Positions 35,190-46,086 of a DNA stretch of 64,000 nt are shown one piece after another. Each line of letters begins with the position of its first letter. Position 1 is the stretch's first letter. Where the stretch lies: contig NZ_ASJA01000005.1 of NCBI RefSeq assembly GCF_000412185.1, forward strand, positions 62,001-126,000, given 5' to 3'. The stretch is from Euryhalocaulis caribicus (lineage in GTDB: Bacteria > Pseudomonadota > Alphaproteobacteria > Caulobacterales > Maricaulaceae). The notes below the pieces were generated by a model. The model was not told where the DNA came from. It saw only the letters and a program-made list of their open reading frames with translations, and did no database searches. Position numbers and translations under genes: made by a program.

Positions 35190-36179
35190 CTAGGGAGTTT
35201 CTCCGGGGTAGAGATCACGCCAGTCCGCTTCAGACTGAATACGGGCAAAATAGCTCCAGCCATCGACATTGATGGAGCGGCGGAACCATTCCTTCGCTTC
35301 TTCGCGCTGGCCGTCGAAGAGATAGAAATTGGCCAGAGTGAAAGCGGTGGAGGAGGCGGTGCCGGAGGCGTTGGAGAACGCCTTGCCCGTGTCGACATTG
35401 CTGAAGAAGGAACCGGGTTCGCGGTGCCCCTTGAACAGCTGGATGCCGTCGAAATAGTAGTTGCTTTCGATATTATCGCTCAGCTCCGCCAGCGCCATGT
35501 CATAGCCGTTCAGAAGCTCCAGCGCGGCGTCGAATTCGCCTGCACGGCCAAGCGAGATATAGGTCCAGTAAACGCCCGCCGTGATGCCCGGCGCGTCATT
35601 GACCCAGCGCGAAACGTCCAGCGAACGTTCAAACCATTTGGCGGCCTCGCTGTATTCGCCTTTGGCGAAATAGGCCTGGCCAAGATGGTAGTAGAGATAG
35701 AACTGGACGACGTCCGGCGTGCTCGGGAAATAGTCCGGGCCGAGCTTTTCGCGCTCCAGCGGCTTGCCTTCATACAGCTCCGCGGACCGCAGGCCCTCTT
35801 CGATAGACTTGTCGAACTGGCGCAGGGTGAAATAGCGGTGCGCGCGATGACGGCGCAGCTTGGCCGAGTCGGGGAATTTCTCGATTCCCTTGGAATAGAT
35901 GTCGACCGCTTCCTTGTAATAGCCCTGATAGGAAAGCACGCGGCCGTACCAGGTGGCGGTGTCCGGCGTGATTTCGGCGTCATAGGCGGCCTTCGCGTCG
36001 GCGGTGACGCGGGCGAAGGTTTCCGCATCGGTGAGGTTTTTGGAGGCGCTGGCCTCGGAATGAAGCTTTTCGCCGAACAGCGAATCCGTCTGATAGGTGT
36101 CCCCTTGCGGCTGGGCAAACGCCGCCGCGCTGAGGCACGCCGACAGGGCGGCGATGCTGAGTGTTTTCAGGACTGACAT
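35190..36179 (-). CDS. Exported TPR protein of unknown function (second paralogue)
   Basis: 329 residues with a signal peptide (about residues 1-22, ending AAAFAQ) and several TPR-like repeats (VLSYQGYYKEAVDIYSKGIEKF shortened here; YYHLGQAYFAKGEYSEAAKW). Periplasmic by prediction. ATG 36179 has AAGGAAGG just upstream; the frame extends 42 codons back into the aldehyde dehydrogenase gene without support. It starts 29 bases after that gene's stop, so they share an operon. Related to the gene at 34176-35102 by tandem duplication. Function unknown. Confidence 0.75.
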   Translation of the reverse strand: MSVLKTLSIAALSACLSAAAFAQPQGDTYQTDSLFGEKLHSEASASKNLTDAETFARVTADAKAAYDAEITPDTATWYGRVLSYQGYYKEAVDIYSKGIEKFPDSAKLRRHRAHRYFTLRQFDKSIEEGLRSAELYEGKPLEREKLGPDYFPSTPDVVQFYLYYHLGQAYFAKGEYSEAAKWFERSLDVSRWVNDAPGITAGVYWTYISLGRAGEFDAALELLNGYDMALAELSDNIESNYYFDGIQLFKGHREPGSFFSNVDTGKAFSNASGTASSTAFTLANFYLFDGQREEAKEWFRRSINVDGWSYFARIQSEADWRDLYPGETP

Positions 36180-36208
36180 GGTGAATTCCTTCCTTTGTCC
36201 GTAATGGC

Positions 36209-37789
36209 TCAGGCGGCGCTGGCGCCGAATTTGAGCCCCTGGGCGAGATTGAGTTGCGAGGAGTAGTTGATGGTGTTGGTGGAGCGGCGCATGTAATTCT
36301 TCCACGTATCCGAACCCGATGCGCGGCCGCCGCCCGTATCCTTTTCACCGCCGAAAGCGCCGCCGATTTCCGCGCCGCTGGTGCCGATATTGACGTTGGC
36401 GATGCCGCAGTCGCTGCCGGCATGGGAGAGGAAAAGCTCCGTCTCCCGCATGTCGGTGGAGAAGATCGACGAGGACAGCCCCTGAGGCGCCGCGTTGTTG
36501 AGGGCGATGGCTTCTTCAAGGTCGCGATATTTCATCACGTAGAGGATTGGCGCGAAGGTCTCCGTCAGGACGATCGGAGTCTGGCCGGGCATGGCGGCGA
36601 TGGCCGGCCGCGCATAAAACGCGCCGGGAAACGCATCCTCCAGAACCCGTTCCCCGCCCCAGATCTGGCCGCCCTGCTCGCGGGCCGCGTCCAGCGCGGC
36701 CTGCATGCCCTCGAACGCGGCCTGGTCGATGAGCGGGCCGACATGGGCGCTCTCGTCAAGCGGCGATCCAACGCGGAGCTGGCCGTAGCCCTGCCGCATG
36801 CGGTCAAGAAATTCATCGTGAATGTCTTCGTGGACGATAAGGCGCCGCATGGTGGTGCAACGCTGTCCGGCGGTGCCGGCCGCGCCGAACACGCAGCCTT
36901 CAATCGCCAGATCCATGTCCGCATTGGGGGTGACGATGGCGGCGTTATTGCCGCCGAGTTCAAGAATGGAGCGGCCAAGCCGCGCCGCCACGCGGCCGGC
37001 CACGTCGCGCCCCATCGTGGTGGAGCCGGTGGCGCTGATCACCGCGATGCGACGGTCATCAGCCAGCACGCGGCCGATGGCGCCATCCCCCAGCATGACC
37101 TGTGAAAGATTGGCAGGCGCGTCCTCGAAACGATTGATCACCTGGTCAAGAAGGCCGCCGCACGCCAGCGCCGTAAGCGGCGCTTTCTCGGAGGGTTTCC
37201 AGATGGCGGCGTTGCCACAGACCAGCGCGACCATAGTGCCCCAGGACCAGACGGCGGCCGGGAAATTGAACGCCGAGATCTGGGCGAAGACGCCGACCGG
37301 ATGCCAGGCCTCCGCCATGCGGTGCCCCGGGCGCTCACAGGCGATCTGCAGGCCGAAAAGCTGCCGCGACAGGCCGACGGCGTATTCACAGATATCGATG
37401 ACTTCCTGAATTTCTCCGCGCGCTTCGGCCAGCGATTTCCCGCAATCAATGGAGAGAATCCGCGAAAGCGGTTCCTTATTGTCCCGCACCAGGTCGCCAT
37501 ATTGGCGGATCAGCTCTCCGCGCCGCGGCGCGGGAGTCTCCCGCCACTCAAGAAAGGCGGTCTGGGCGCGCTTGATGGCTTCGTCCGCCATGGCCGGCGT
37601 CGCCCGGCGGAAGCTGGCCAGCTTCGAACCATCGATCGGTGACACGGCGATCAGCGTGCCTTCCTGCTCCGCAGGCGGCTTCAGGCCGATTCCTTCAAAG
37701 AGTTCGGTTATCTCCGCGGCAAGGCCGCTTTCCTCCATTGAGGCCGGATCGTTCGCGTTATCGTGTTTCAGTCCTGCGCGAATTGTCAT
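36209..37789 (-). CDS. ALDH7-family aldehyde dehydrogenase (aminoadipate-semialdehyde dehydrogenase type)
   Basis: NAD-dependent oxidation of alpha-aminoadipate semialdehyde/piperideine-6-carboxylate or a similar omega-oxo amino acid. ALDH7 hallmarks are SILELGGNNAAIV, TAGQRCTTMRR with catalytic Cys311, and the C-terminal GGEKDTGGGRASGSDTWKNY. ATG 37789 gives 526 residues, slightly longer than the usual 500-510; ATG 37738 would give 509. Neither has a strong ribosome site. In lysine or cadaverine catabolism this enzyme acts after an omega-aminotransferase; one such gene (frameshifted) lies convergently at 32804. Divergent from the XRE-cupin regulator, with motif sites between them. Confidence 0.9.
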   Translation of the reverse strand: MTIRAGLKHDNANDPASMEESGLAAEITELFEGIGLKPPAEQEGTLIAVSPIDGSKLASFRRATPAMADEAIKRAQTAFLEWRETPAPRRGELIRQYGDLVRDNKEPLSRILSIDCGKSLAEARGEIQEVIDICEYAVGLSRQLFGLQIACERPGHRMAEAWHPVGVFAQISAFNFPAAVWSWGTMVALVCGNAAIWKPSEKAPLTALACGGLLDQVINRFEDAPANLSQVMLGDGAIGRVLADDRRIAVISATGSTTMGRDVAGRVAARLGRSILELGGNNAAIVTPNADMDLAIEGCVFGAAGTAGQRCTTMRRLIVHEDIHDEFLDRMRQGYGQLRVGSPLDESAHVGPLIDQAAFEGMQAALDAAREQGGQIWGGERVLEDAFPGAFYARPAIAAMPGQTPIVLTETFAPILYVMKYRDLEEAIALNNAAPQGLSSSIFSTDMRETELFLSHAGSDCGIANVNIGTSGAEIGGAFGGEKDTGGGRASGSDTWKNYMRRSTNTINYSSQLNLAQGLKFGASAA

Positions 37790-38118
37790 AATCGGTCGGC
37801 GTCCCCCGCATCTTGTTTGTGAAATCCGGCGCAGCCAGGCCGGAGTGATTGTAAAAGCCGGGCGGGCCATGATCGGTGGACCCCGGACCGCCGCTTGATC
37901 GAAGAAAATTTCGTATAGGCAAAAAATTTTATCGTCAACCGAGCGCGGGCGTTGCGCCTGGCCGCGGCCGTTGCCGGCGAACCCGGCATGACGTTGAAAA
38001 AAGAGATTTGGACTTGCGCAGATTGACGGGATCGTCTTACAGGGCGAACCTGTCGTATCGGAAAATTTATTTTTCCTTTGTCATAACAAAATCATCCCAG
38101 CGGACCGGACCCTGCCAG
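37790..38118. promoter_or_regulatory. Divergent regulatory region between ALDH7 and XRE-cupin genes
   Basis: 329 bases without a gene. It holds TTTCGTATAGG at 37909-37919 (reverse complement CCTATACGAAA), a related TGTCGTATCGG at 38051-38061, and an overlapping palindrome GGAAAATTTATTTTTCC at 38060-38076. The A/T-rich parts contrast with the GC-rich genes and probably contain both promoters. These are the likely autoregulatory sites of the XRE-cupin protein. Confidence 0.55.
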
Positions 38119-38742
38119 ATGTCGGACGATTTCGAAGATTTCACCAAGCTATTGTCGAGCGCGCGCGGCAGCAGTTTCAAACGCCAAAGCACCGCTGACC
38201 TGGGTGAACGGGTCCGCGCCATACGCCGGTCGAAAAACTGGACGCTGGAGGAGGCGGCCCGCCGGACAGGTCTGGCCGCATCAACGCTTTCAAAGATCGA
38301 AAATGACCATATGTCGCCCACTTTCGACGCGGTTCAGCGTCTGGCCGAAGGTCTTGAGATCGATATCACGGAATTGTTTGCCTCTTCGGCCGGCGAACGG
38401 CCCAGCGGCCGGCGCAGCGTGACCCGCGCCGGCGATGGACGCGGCATGGAAACGCCGGTTTACGCACACAAGCTTCTGGCCTCCGAGCTGGTGCAGAAAC
38501 GGATTCTGCCGTTTGTCACGCGCATCAAGGCCCGCTCTTTCGACGACTTCAAGGAGCTGAAGGGGCACAAGGGCGAAGAATTCGTCTATGTCCTTGAGGG
38601 CGAGGTATTGTTCTATACCGAGCATTATGAGCCGGAACGGCTTGGTCCGGGCGATTCCATCTATTTCGATAGCGGCATGCACCATGGCTGCATTTCGGTG
38701 AGCGAAGAAGACGCGGTCGTCCTCTGGATCAATACCGGCTAA
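38119..38742 (+). CDS. XRE-family regulator with C-terminal cupin domain
   Basis: 207 residues: helix-turn-helix (about 29-84; LGERVRAIRRSKNWTLEEAARRTG shortened in the middle, LAASTLSKIEND) followed by a small cupin barrel (about 130-205; GEEFVYVLEGEVLFYTEHYE, LGPGDSIYFDSGMHHG). Members such as PuuR control amine and amino acid catabolism after binding a small ligand in the cupin. ATG 38119 lacks a clear Shine-Dalgarno. Repeated CCTAWACGAAA sites occur at its own promoter and upstream of the peptidase-like and TonB receptor genes that follow, so it is likely the local regulator. Confidence 0.9.
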   Translation: MSDDFEDFTKLLSSARGSSFKRQSTADLGERVRAIRRSKNWTLEEAARRTGLAASTLSKIENDHMSPTFDAVQRLAEGLEIDITELFASSAGERPSGRRSVTRAGDGRGMETPVYAHKLLASELVQKRILPFVTRIKARSFDDFKELKGHKGEEFVYVLEGEVLFYTEHYEPERLGPGDSIYFDSGMHHGCISVSEEDAVVLWINTG

Positions 38743-38775
38743 TCCGCCCCTTGCATCGTCTTCCTGTTTCGGAAT

Positions 38776-38799
38776 AGATTTTTCCTAAACGAAAAATCT
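38776..38799. promoter_or_regulatory. Candidate XRE-cupin operator upstream of M19-like gene
   Basis: Perfect 9-bp inverted repeat AGATTTTTC-N6-GAAAAATCT containing CCTAAACGAAA at 38784-38794. The same word recurs at 39962 and, with one change, at 37909. It lies 18 bases before the start codon, a repressor-like position. Confidence 0.55.
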
Positions 38800-38817
38800 T
38801 TCATTCAGGAGGGGCGC

Positions 38818-39891
38818 ATGTCTCCAGATCGTCGAACATTTCTTGCGGGCGCATTGGCAACCGGGGGCATGGCGCTCAGCGGCATAGGGCGCGCCGCGGC
38901 GCAAGGCGCCGCCGGACCTCTGATCTTCGATGCGATGGGGGAGATGCGTCTGGAGTATGACGGCGACCTTATCAAACAGATCAAGGCCAGCGGCCTGAAC
39001 GCGATCACGGTGACCCTGACCGATCCGAAGGTGAGCGGGCAGCGGGCGACCGATGAAGCGATTGATGCGGTGCTGGCGCATGACCAGCATATCAAGGCGC
39101 ACCCGGAATGGTTCCTGAAGGCGACGCGCGTTGAAGACATTGAGCGCGCGCGGGCCGCGGGGCAGATCGCCGTTTTCTATCTCTACCAGAACAGCGTTCA
39201 GTTCCAGAAGGATCTCGACCTTGTGGACATGTTCTATTCGCTCGGCGTCCGCTCCAGCCAGATCACTTATAACTACCAGAACTGGGCGGGCGCGGGCTGC
39301 AAGGAAAAGCGCGATGGCGGCCTGAGCCGTTTTGGCGGCGAACTTGTTGAAAAAATGAATGAAACCGGGATGTTGATCGATCTTTCCCACTCAGGAATGA
39401 CGACAATGGCCGATACGATTGCGGTTTCGAAATCACCGGTCTGCATCTCCCACACCGGGATCATGAGCGTTTTCGAGAATGAGCGGAACACAACCGATGA
39501 AAACCTTCGCGCCGTTGCGGAAAACGGTGGCTTTGTCGGCGTTTGCCAGATTCGTCCCTTCCTGACGCACGGCAGAGAAGGCGCGCTGGAGGATTATTTC
39601 CGTCATATCGACCAGGCGGTGAAGGTGGCCGGGGTCGAACATGTGGCGATCGGCAGCGACAGGGATCATCGCGTCATAACCATGACGGACGAATATCTTG
39701 CGGAGCTGAAAGCCGAGGAAGGCGAGAATTTCAATCCGGACGAGTGGCCGCTCTTCATCGACGAACTGAACGGGCCGCGCCGTATGGAGGTTATCCTGGC
39801 CGGCCTCGAGAAGCGGGGCTATGCCCAGGCCGACATTGAAAAGATCATGGGGGGCAATGTTCTGCGGGTCTATCGCGACGTGGTCGGATAG
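38818..39891 (+). CDS. Tat-exported peptidase M19 (membrane dipeptidase)-like protein with altered metal site
   Basis: 357 residues of the renal/membrane dipeptidase family, normally a di-zinc enzyme. A twin-arginine signal (DRRTFLAG, then hydrophobic ATGGMALSG) indicates folded export. Family blocks are present: LGVRSSQITYNYQN, GLSRFGGELVEKMNETGMLIDLSHS shortened here to DLSHSGMTT, CISHTG, ERNTTDENL and IGSDRDH. The two later His ligands and the Asp are kept, but the N-terminal HxD is M-G-E (FDAMGEM) and the bridging Glu region reads LYQNS instead of EGG. It may bind one metal or act on a different substrate. AGGAGGGG lies before ATG 38818. Followed by terminator and TonB receptor. Confidence 0.82.
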   Translation: MSPDRRTFLAGALATGGMALSGIGRAAAQGAAGPLIFDAMGEMRLEYDGDLIKQIKASGLNAITVTLTDPKVSGQRATDEAIDAVLAHDQHIKAHPEWFLKATRVEDIERARAAGQIAVFYLYQNSVQFQKDLDLVDMFYSLGVRSSQITYNYQNWAGAGCKEKRDGGLSRFGGELVEKMNETGMLIDLSHSGMTTMADTIAVSKSPVCISHTGIMSVFENERNTTDENLRAVAENGGFVGVCQIRPFLTHGREGALEDYFRHIDQAVKVAGVEHVAIGSDRDHRVITMTDEYLAELKAEEGENFNPDEWPLFIDELNGPRRMEVILAGLEKRGYAQADIEKIMGGNVLRVYRDVVG

Positions 39892-39919
39892 CGCCGGGAT
39901 TGCCAATTTGCAGCGTTTA

Positions 39920-39947
39920 AAGGCCGGCGTCAGCGCCGGCCTTTTTG
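39920..39947 (+). terminator. Intrinsic terminator after M19-like gene
   Basis: 10-bp stem AAGGCCGGCG (39920-39929) with CGCCGGCCTT (39934-39943), loop TCAG, followed by TTTTT. Confidence 0.88.
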
Positions 39948-39961
39948 TTTCAAGGGTTTAT

Positions 39962-40049
39962 CCTAAACGAAACCAAACTGTCCGATCATAAAATTTCCTA
40001 CTTGTGTCAATTTTCAAACTTTTTTATTATAGGAAAATATATTTCGTAG
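39962..40049. promoter_or_regulatory. TonB receptor promoter region with two candidate XRE-cupin sites
   Basis: CCTAAACGAAA at 39962-39972, identical to the site at 38784, and TAGGAAAATATATTTCGTA at 40030-40048, whose ends match the same motif in reverse. The A/T-rich stretch between 39960 and 40050 probably holds the promoter of the receptor at 40101. Confidence 0.5.
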
Positions 40050-40100
40050 ATGTGCGGGGCCTGCCGCCGCGCGCCCGCCACTTTCACGCAGGGGGAGAAA

Positions 40101-42572
<2,472 letters not shown>

Positions 42573-42600
42573 CTCGGCTCAAACCCTCCACGAACCGAGC

Positions 42601-42630
42601 AGGCCCCGCGCAGATGCGCGGGGCCTTTTT
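42601..42630 (+). terminator. Intrinsic terminator after TonB receptor
   Basis: 12-bp stem AGGCCCCGCGCA/TGCGCGGGGCCT (42601-42612, 42615-42626) followed by TTTTT. Confidence 0.88.
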
Positions 42631-42697
42631 CTTTGTCGTGAAGGGTAAGGCGGGCGGCGGGTCTGGCCGATGCTTGCGGTTGCGCCGCCGCAACGGG

Positions 42698-43879
42698 TCA
42701 GAGGGCCGCCAGCGCCTCATCCAGTTGCGTTATGAGGTCTTCAGCATCCTCGACGCCGCAGGAATATCTCAGCAGCGTTTCGGAGATGCCGAGGGCGGCG
42801 CGCTGTTCGGCGCTGCACTCCACATGGCTGGTGACCGAAGGCGGTCCGATCAGCGTGTTGACCGAGCCCAGGCTGGCCGCGCGGTGGACATAGTGCAGAT
42901 GGCCGACGAATTTCTTGAGCGCGTCGAAATCGCCATCGATGGAAAAGCTCAGCATGCCGCCGAACCCGGCCATCTGGGTCTTGGCGATATCGTGTTTGTC
43001 GTGGCTCTCCAGCCCCGGATAGAAGACGCTCTCCACCCTGGGGTGGCCCTTGAGGAATTGCGCGACGGCAAGGCCCGTCTCGTTCTGCTTGCGCACCCGC
43101 AAATCCAGAGTCTTCATGCCGCGCAGAAGAAGATAGGCGGAGAAGGCCGACAGGACGGCGCCGCAAATCTCGCGATGCTCATAGACCGCCTGAACAAGAT
43201 CCTGCCTGCCGATCAGCACGCCGCCCATGGCGTCGTCGTGGCCGCCGAGATATTTGGTCGCGGAATGCAGCACCATGTCGGCGCCGATGGCGAGCGGCTT
43301 CTGGTTGATCGGGGTGGCAAATGTATTGTCGACCACCGTGATCGCGCCTTGCTGGCGGGCCGCGGCGATAGCGCGCTTGAGGTCGATGATCTTCAGCGTC
43401 GGGTTCGTGGGCGTTTCCAGATAGACCAGCTTGCAGCCCTTGCCGATGGCCGCCTCGATGGCGTCGCCATCGCTGGTCTCGATCAGATCGACCTCGATCC
43501 CGAAGCGCGGCAGCAGGTCCAGGAATATCCGGCTGGTGCCGCCATAGGTGTCCTTGATGGAAACGATGCGGTCGCCCGGATACAGGTGCGTCAGCAGCGT
43601 GTCGGAGATGGCGGCCATGCCGCTGGCGAAGGCGATGGCCTTCTCGCCGCCTTCCAGAATGCGGCATTTCTCCTCGAAGACGCCGACGGTCGGGTTGGTG
43701 TTGCGGCTGTATATGTATCCCGGCGCCTGGCCCAGCGCGGCGGCGGCCCATTCGTCCATGTCGTCATAGGCGAACGGGGCGCTCTGCACGATTGGAACCT
43801 GCGCGGCGCCGAAGGCCAGCGGGTTCTCCTCGCCGGCCCAGACCGCAATCGTTGAAGGTTTCTGGTTTGATATCGACAC
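42698..43879 (-). CDS. PLP-dependent Cys/Met metabolism enzyme (cystathionine gamma-synthase / gamma-lyase type)
   Basis: Fold-type I PLP enzyme of 393 residues acting on sulfur or homoserine-type amino acids by beta/gamma-elimination or replacement. Marks: YSRNTNPTVGVFE, the PLP lysine in HSATKYLGGHDD, and the C-terminal SLGSVNTLI. GTG 43879 is chosen because GGGGAGG lies about 8 bases upstream; no ATG is better, and upstream codons would overlap the neighbour's end. It is second in an operon after the cyanophycinase/isoaspartyl-peptidase fusion and is divergent, through it, from an Lrp/AsnC regulator, a pairing also known for methionine gamma-lyase genes. Exact reaction not assignable from sequence. 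Confidence 0.87.
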   Translation of the reverse strand: MSISNQKPSTIAVWAGEENPLAFGAAQVPIVQSAPFAYDDMDEWAAAALGQAPGYIYSRNTNPTVGVFEEKCRILEGGEKAIAFASGMAAISDTLLTHLYPGDRIVSIKDTYGGTSRIFLDLLPRFGIEVDLIETSDGDAIEAAIGKGCKLVYLETPTNPTLKIIDLKRAIAAARQQGAITVVDNTFATPINQKPLAIGADMVLHSATKYLGGHDDAMGGVLIGRQDLVQAVYEHREICGAVLSAFSAYLLLRGMKTLDLRVRKQNETGLAVAQFLKGHPRVESVFYPGLESHDKHDIAKTQMAGFGGMLSFSIDGDFDALKKFVGHLHYVHRAASLGSVNTLIGPPSVTSHVECSAEQRAALGISETLLRYSCGVEDAEDLITQLDEALAAL

Positions 43880-43958
43880 TGGGTTTTCCTCCCCGAAAAT
43901 AAGTGAGCGCTTCCTGTGTCCCTGTCTGCGTGGGGGAGGAAGGTCGTGTTGTGCTGGA

Positions 43959-45899
43959 TTAGGGTTCGTCGCGCTGGACGGTCTCGTCGGCATAGATCGC
44001 CGCCGTGGCGGGAAGCGTGTCCGTCACCGCGCCGCGATACATGCCCTCGGTATTCATCGAAAAAGCGATCCGGCCGTTTCCGTCGATGGCGATCAGCCCG
44101 CCATCGCCGCCCAGCGCGCCAATGGAGGCAATCGCGCCATCGGCCGCCTGCTGAATGGTCTCGCCCTTCCAGGCGACGCGGTCGCAGACCTGCCGGCCCG
44201 CGCTTTCCCGGATGAAATATTCGCCGGTGCCCGTGCCCGATACGGCGCATTTGCCGTCCGCGGCGTAGGTGCCGGCCCCGATGATCGGGGAGTCGCCAAT
44301 GCGGCCCCATTCCTTGCCGGTCAGCCCGCCCGTGGATGTGGCGGCGGCGAGGTGGCCGTGCGTATCGCGCGCCACTGCGCCGACGGTGCCGAAGCGGTGC
44401 GTCGGGTCCAGGGCGGCCTGCTGGTCGCGCTTCCATTCAAGGTGCTGCTGCCAGCGGTGCTCGGTCCGGAAATAGGCCGGGTCGACCTGTTCGATATTCT
44501 TCAACCGCGCAAACTCGTCCGCGCCGTCGCCGGACAGCAGCACATGGCGCGATTGCTCCATGACCGCGCGGGCAAGCGTGATCGGGTTGCGCGTGGTGCT
44601 GACCGCGGCGACCGCGCCGGCCTGCAGCGTGGCGCCGTCCATGATGGCCGCGTCCAGCTGGTTGCGGCCCTCCGCGTCGAACACCGCGCCGCGGCCGGCA
44701 TTGAACAGCGGATCGTCTTCCAGCACGCGAAGCGTGGCTTCCACCGCATCCAGGCTCGACCCGCCGTCTTTCAGAATCGCCGCGCCGGTATTCAGGGCGG
44801 CTTCAAGGCTCGCGCGATAGGCGCGATCCGTCTCAGGGGTCAGGTCGCCGCGCGCGATAACGCCGGAGCCGCCATGAATGGCCAGCGTCCAGCCCGCATC
44901 CGGGGCAGCCGGCACGCCCGACAATTCGCCGTTGTCCACGCTGGCGACGCCGGAGAACGCCGGGTTGCTGACCTGCATCGTATTGAAATCAATTGTGCTT
45001 TCCGGGCCAATCCCGGTTAGGCGGACCGCCCTCCAGTTGAGCGCGCCATCAGGGCCAAAGGCCGGCCCGCCCTCCGGCTGCACCAGCCAGGCATGTCCAT
45101 CGCTGAGCGTGTAAAGGCGCCCCGTCCCGTCGGCCTCGATGGTCAGCGCGCTGTCCTCGTCGATGCCCAGCCCGACCGCCTCCGGATCGGTGTCTGAGCG
45201 GGCCTGCGCCAGGAAGGCGACAAGACGGCCAAGACGGTCACGCTCGGTAAAATGCGTGTCGGTTATGACGTGTTTCAGGAAGGGCATTTCCAGAAAATCA
45301 CGCACCAGCGTCACTTTCGGCCCGTGCGGGTCGGCGAGCGCCTCCGCGGAATCGACCGCTTCCTCCGCCATCGCGCCGTAGCCGGCGCCGCCCAGAATCG
45401 CCAGTCCCGCGCTGGTGCCGCCAATGGGGCGTCCCGCGGCGACATGAGCGTTCAGGGCTTCGGAGACCGGCGTGTCTTTCCAGAAGCGAACATAGTTCGA
45501 CTGGTCGCCGCCGGCGATGAAAACGCCATCGGCATGGGAAAGGATTTCCTCCACGCGCGGATCGGACGCGGCTTTGCGGTCCGAGAAGACAAGCGTCTGG
45601 ACAGAGGCCACGCCGCCGATTTCGTTCAGGATCCAGTCGCCGTCCGCGCCGTCGGAAGAGGCGCGAATGATGACAATATGTCCGTTGCCGGCTTTGCCCG
45701 CAAACCAGCGCCACGCGTCCGGGCTCCAGTCCGAACCGCCGATCAGCATCAGGCCCAGAGATGGGGAAGCCGGGGCGGGCGCTGAAACGTCGCCGCTGAC
45801 GTAATAGCGGTAGCCTTGAGCCGTGTCCGTTTCGGCGCGGGCCTGGCCCGAACCTGTTGCGAGCATCAGCCCGGCGACAAGAATTGTTATCCAGCGCAT
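43959..45899 (-). CDS. Exported fusion of cyanophycinase-like domain and isoaspartyl peptidase/asparaginase
   Basis: 646 residues. A signal peptide (1-22, ending ARA) is followed by a cyanophycinase/peptidase S51-like domain (about 45-300) with FIAGGDQSNYV, nucleophile Ser163 in GGTSAG and DTHFTERDRLGRL containing the His. Then comes an Ntn hydrolase domain of the plant-type asparaginase/isoaspartyl peptidase class (about 336-640) with LAIHGGSG, LFNAGRGAVF and autocleavage/nucleophile Thr505 in HRFGTVGAVA, plus IGAGTYA. Cyanophycinase frees beta-Asp-Arg dipeptides and isoaspartyl peptidase splits them, so both steps could occur on one exported protein. ATG 45899 follows AGGGGGAT. Both active sites look intact. 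Confidence 0.87.
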   Translation of the reverse strand: MRWITILVAGLMLATGSGQARAETDTAQGYRYYVSGDVSAPAPASPSLGLMLIGGSDWSPDAWRWFAGKAGNGHIVIIRASSDGADGDWILNEIGGVASVQTLVFSDRKAASDPRVEEILSHADGVFIAGGDQSNYVRFWKDTPVSEALNAHVAAGRPIGGTSAGLAILGGAGYGAMAEEAVDSAEALADPHGPKVTLVRDFLEMPFLKHVITDTHFTERDRLGRLVAFLAQARSDTDPEAVGLGIDEDSALTIEADGTGRLYTLSDGHAWLVQPEGGPAFGPDGALNWRAVRLTGIGPESTIDFNTMQVSNPAFSGVASVDNGELSGVPAAPDAGWTLAIHGGSGVIARGDLTPETDRAYRASLEAALNTGAAILKDGGSSLDAVEATLRVLEDDPLFNAGRGAVFDAEGRNQLDAAIMDGATLQAGAVAAVSTTRNPITLARAVMEQSRHVLLSGDGADEFARLKNIEQVDPAYFRTEHRWQQHLEWKRDQQAALDPTHRFGTVGAVARDTHGHLAAATSTGGLTGKEWGRIGDSPIIGAGTYAADGKCAVSGTGTGEYFIRESAGRQVCDRVAWKGETIQQAADGAIASIGALGGDGGLIAIDGNGRIAFSMNTEGMYRGAVTDTLPATAAIYADETVQRDEP

Positions 45900-46086
45900 C
45901 TGATTATCCCCCTCTATCCGGCCCCGGGCGCATTTTCCGCTCAGCCGGAAACGCCGCTTGTGAAAGGCATTCTGGCGCATAACCGGATGGTCGTCAGATT
46001 GCAGTTTTGCAGATATTAAGAACGAAAATTGTCTTTATTTCTGCGTCCGGGGCGTGTTCTGTCGCCGAACCGGGAAGAGAGGACAA

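Noticed and set aside
42660-42697. Terminator for the minus-strand PLP enzyme gene
   Set aside because: A short GTTGCG/CGCAAC stem is present but no T-run follows on the minus strand.
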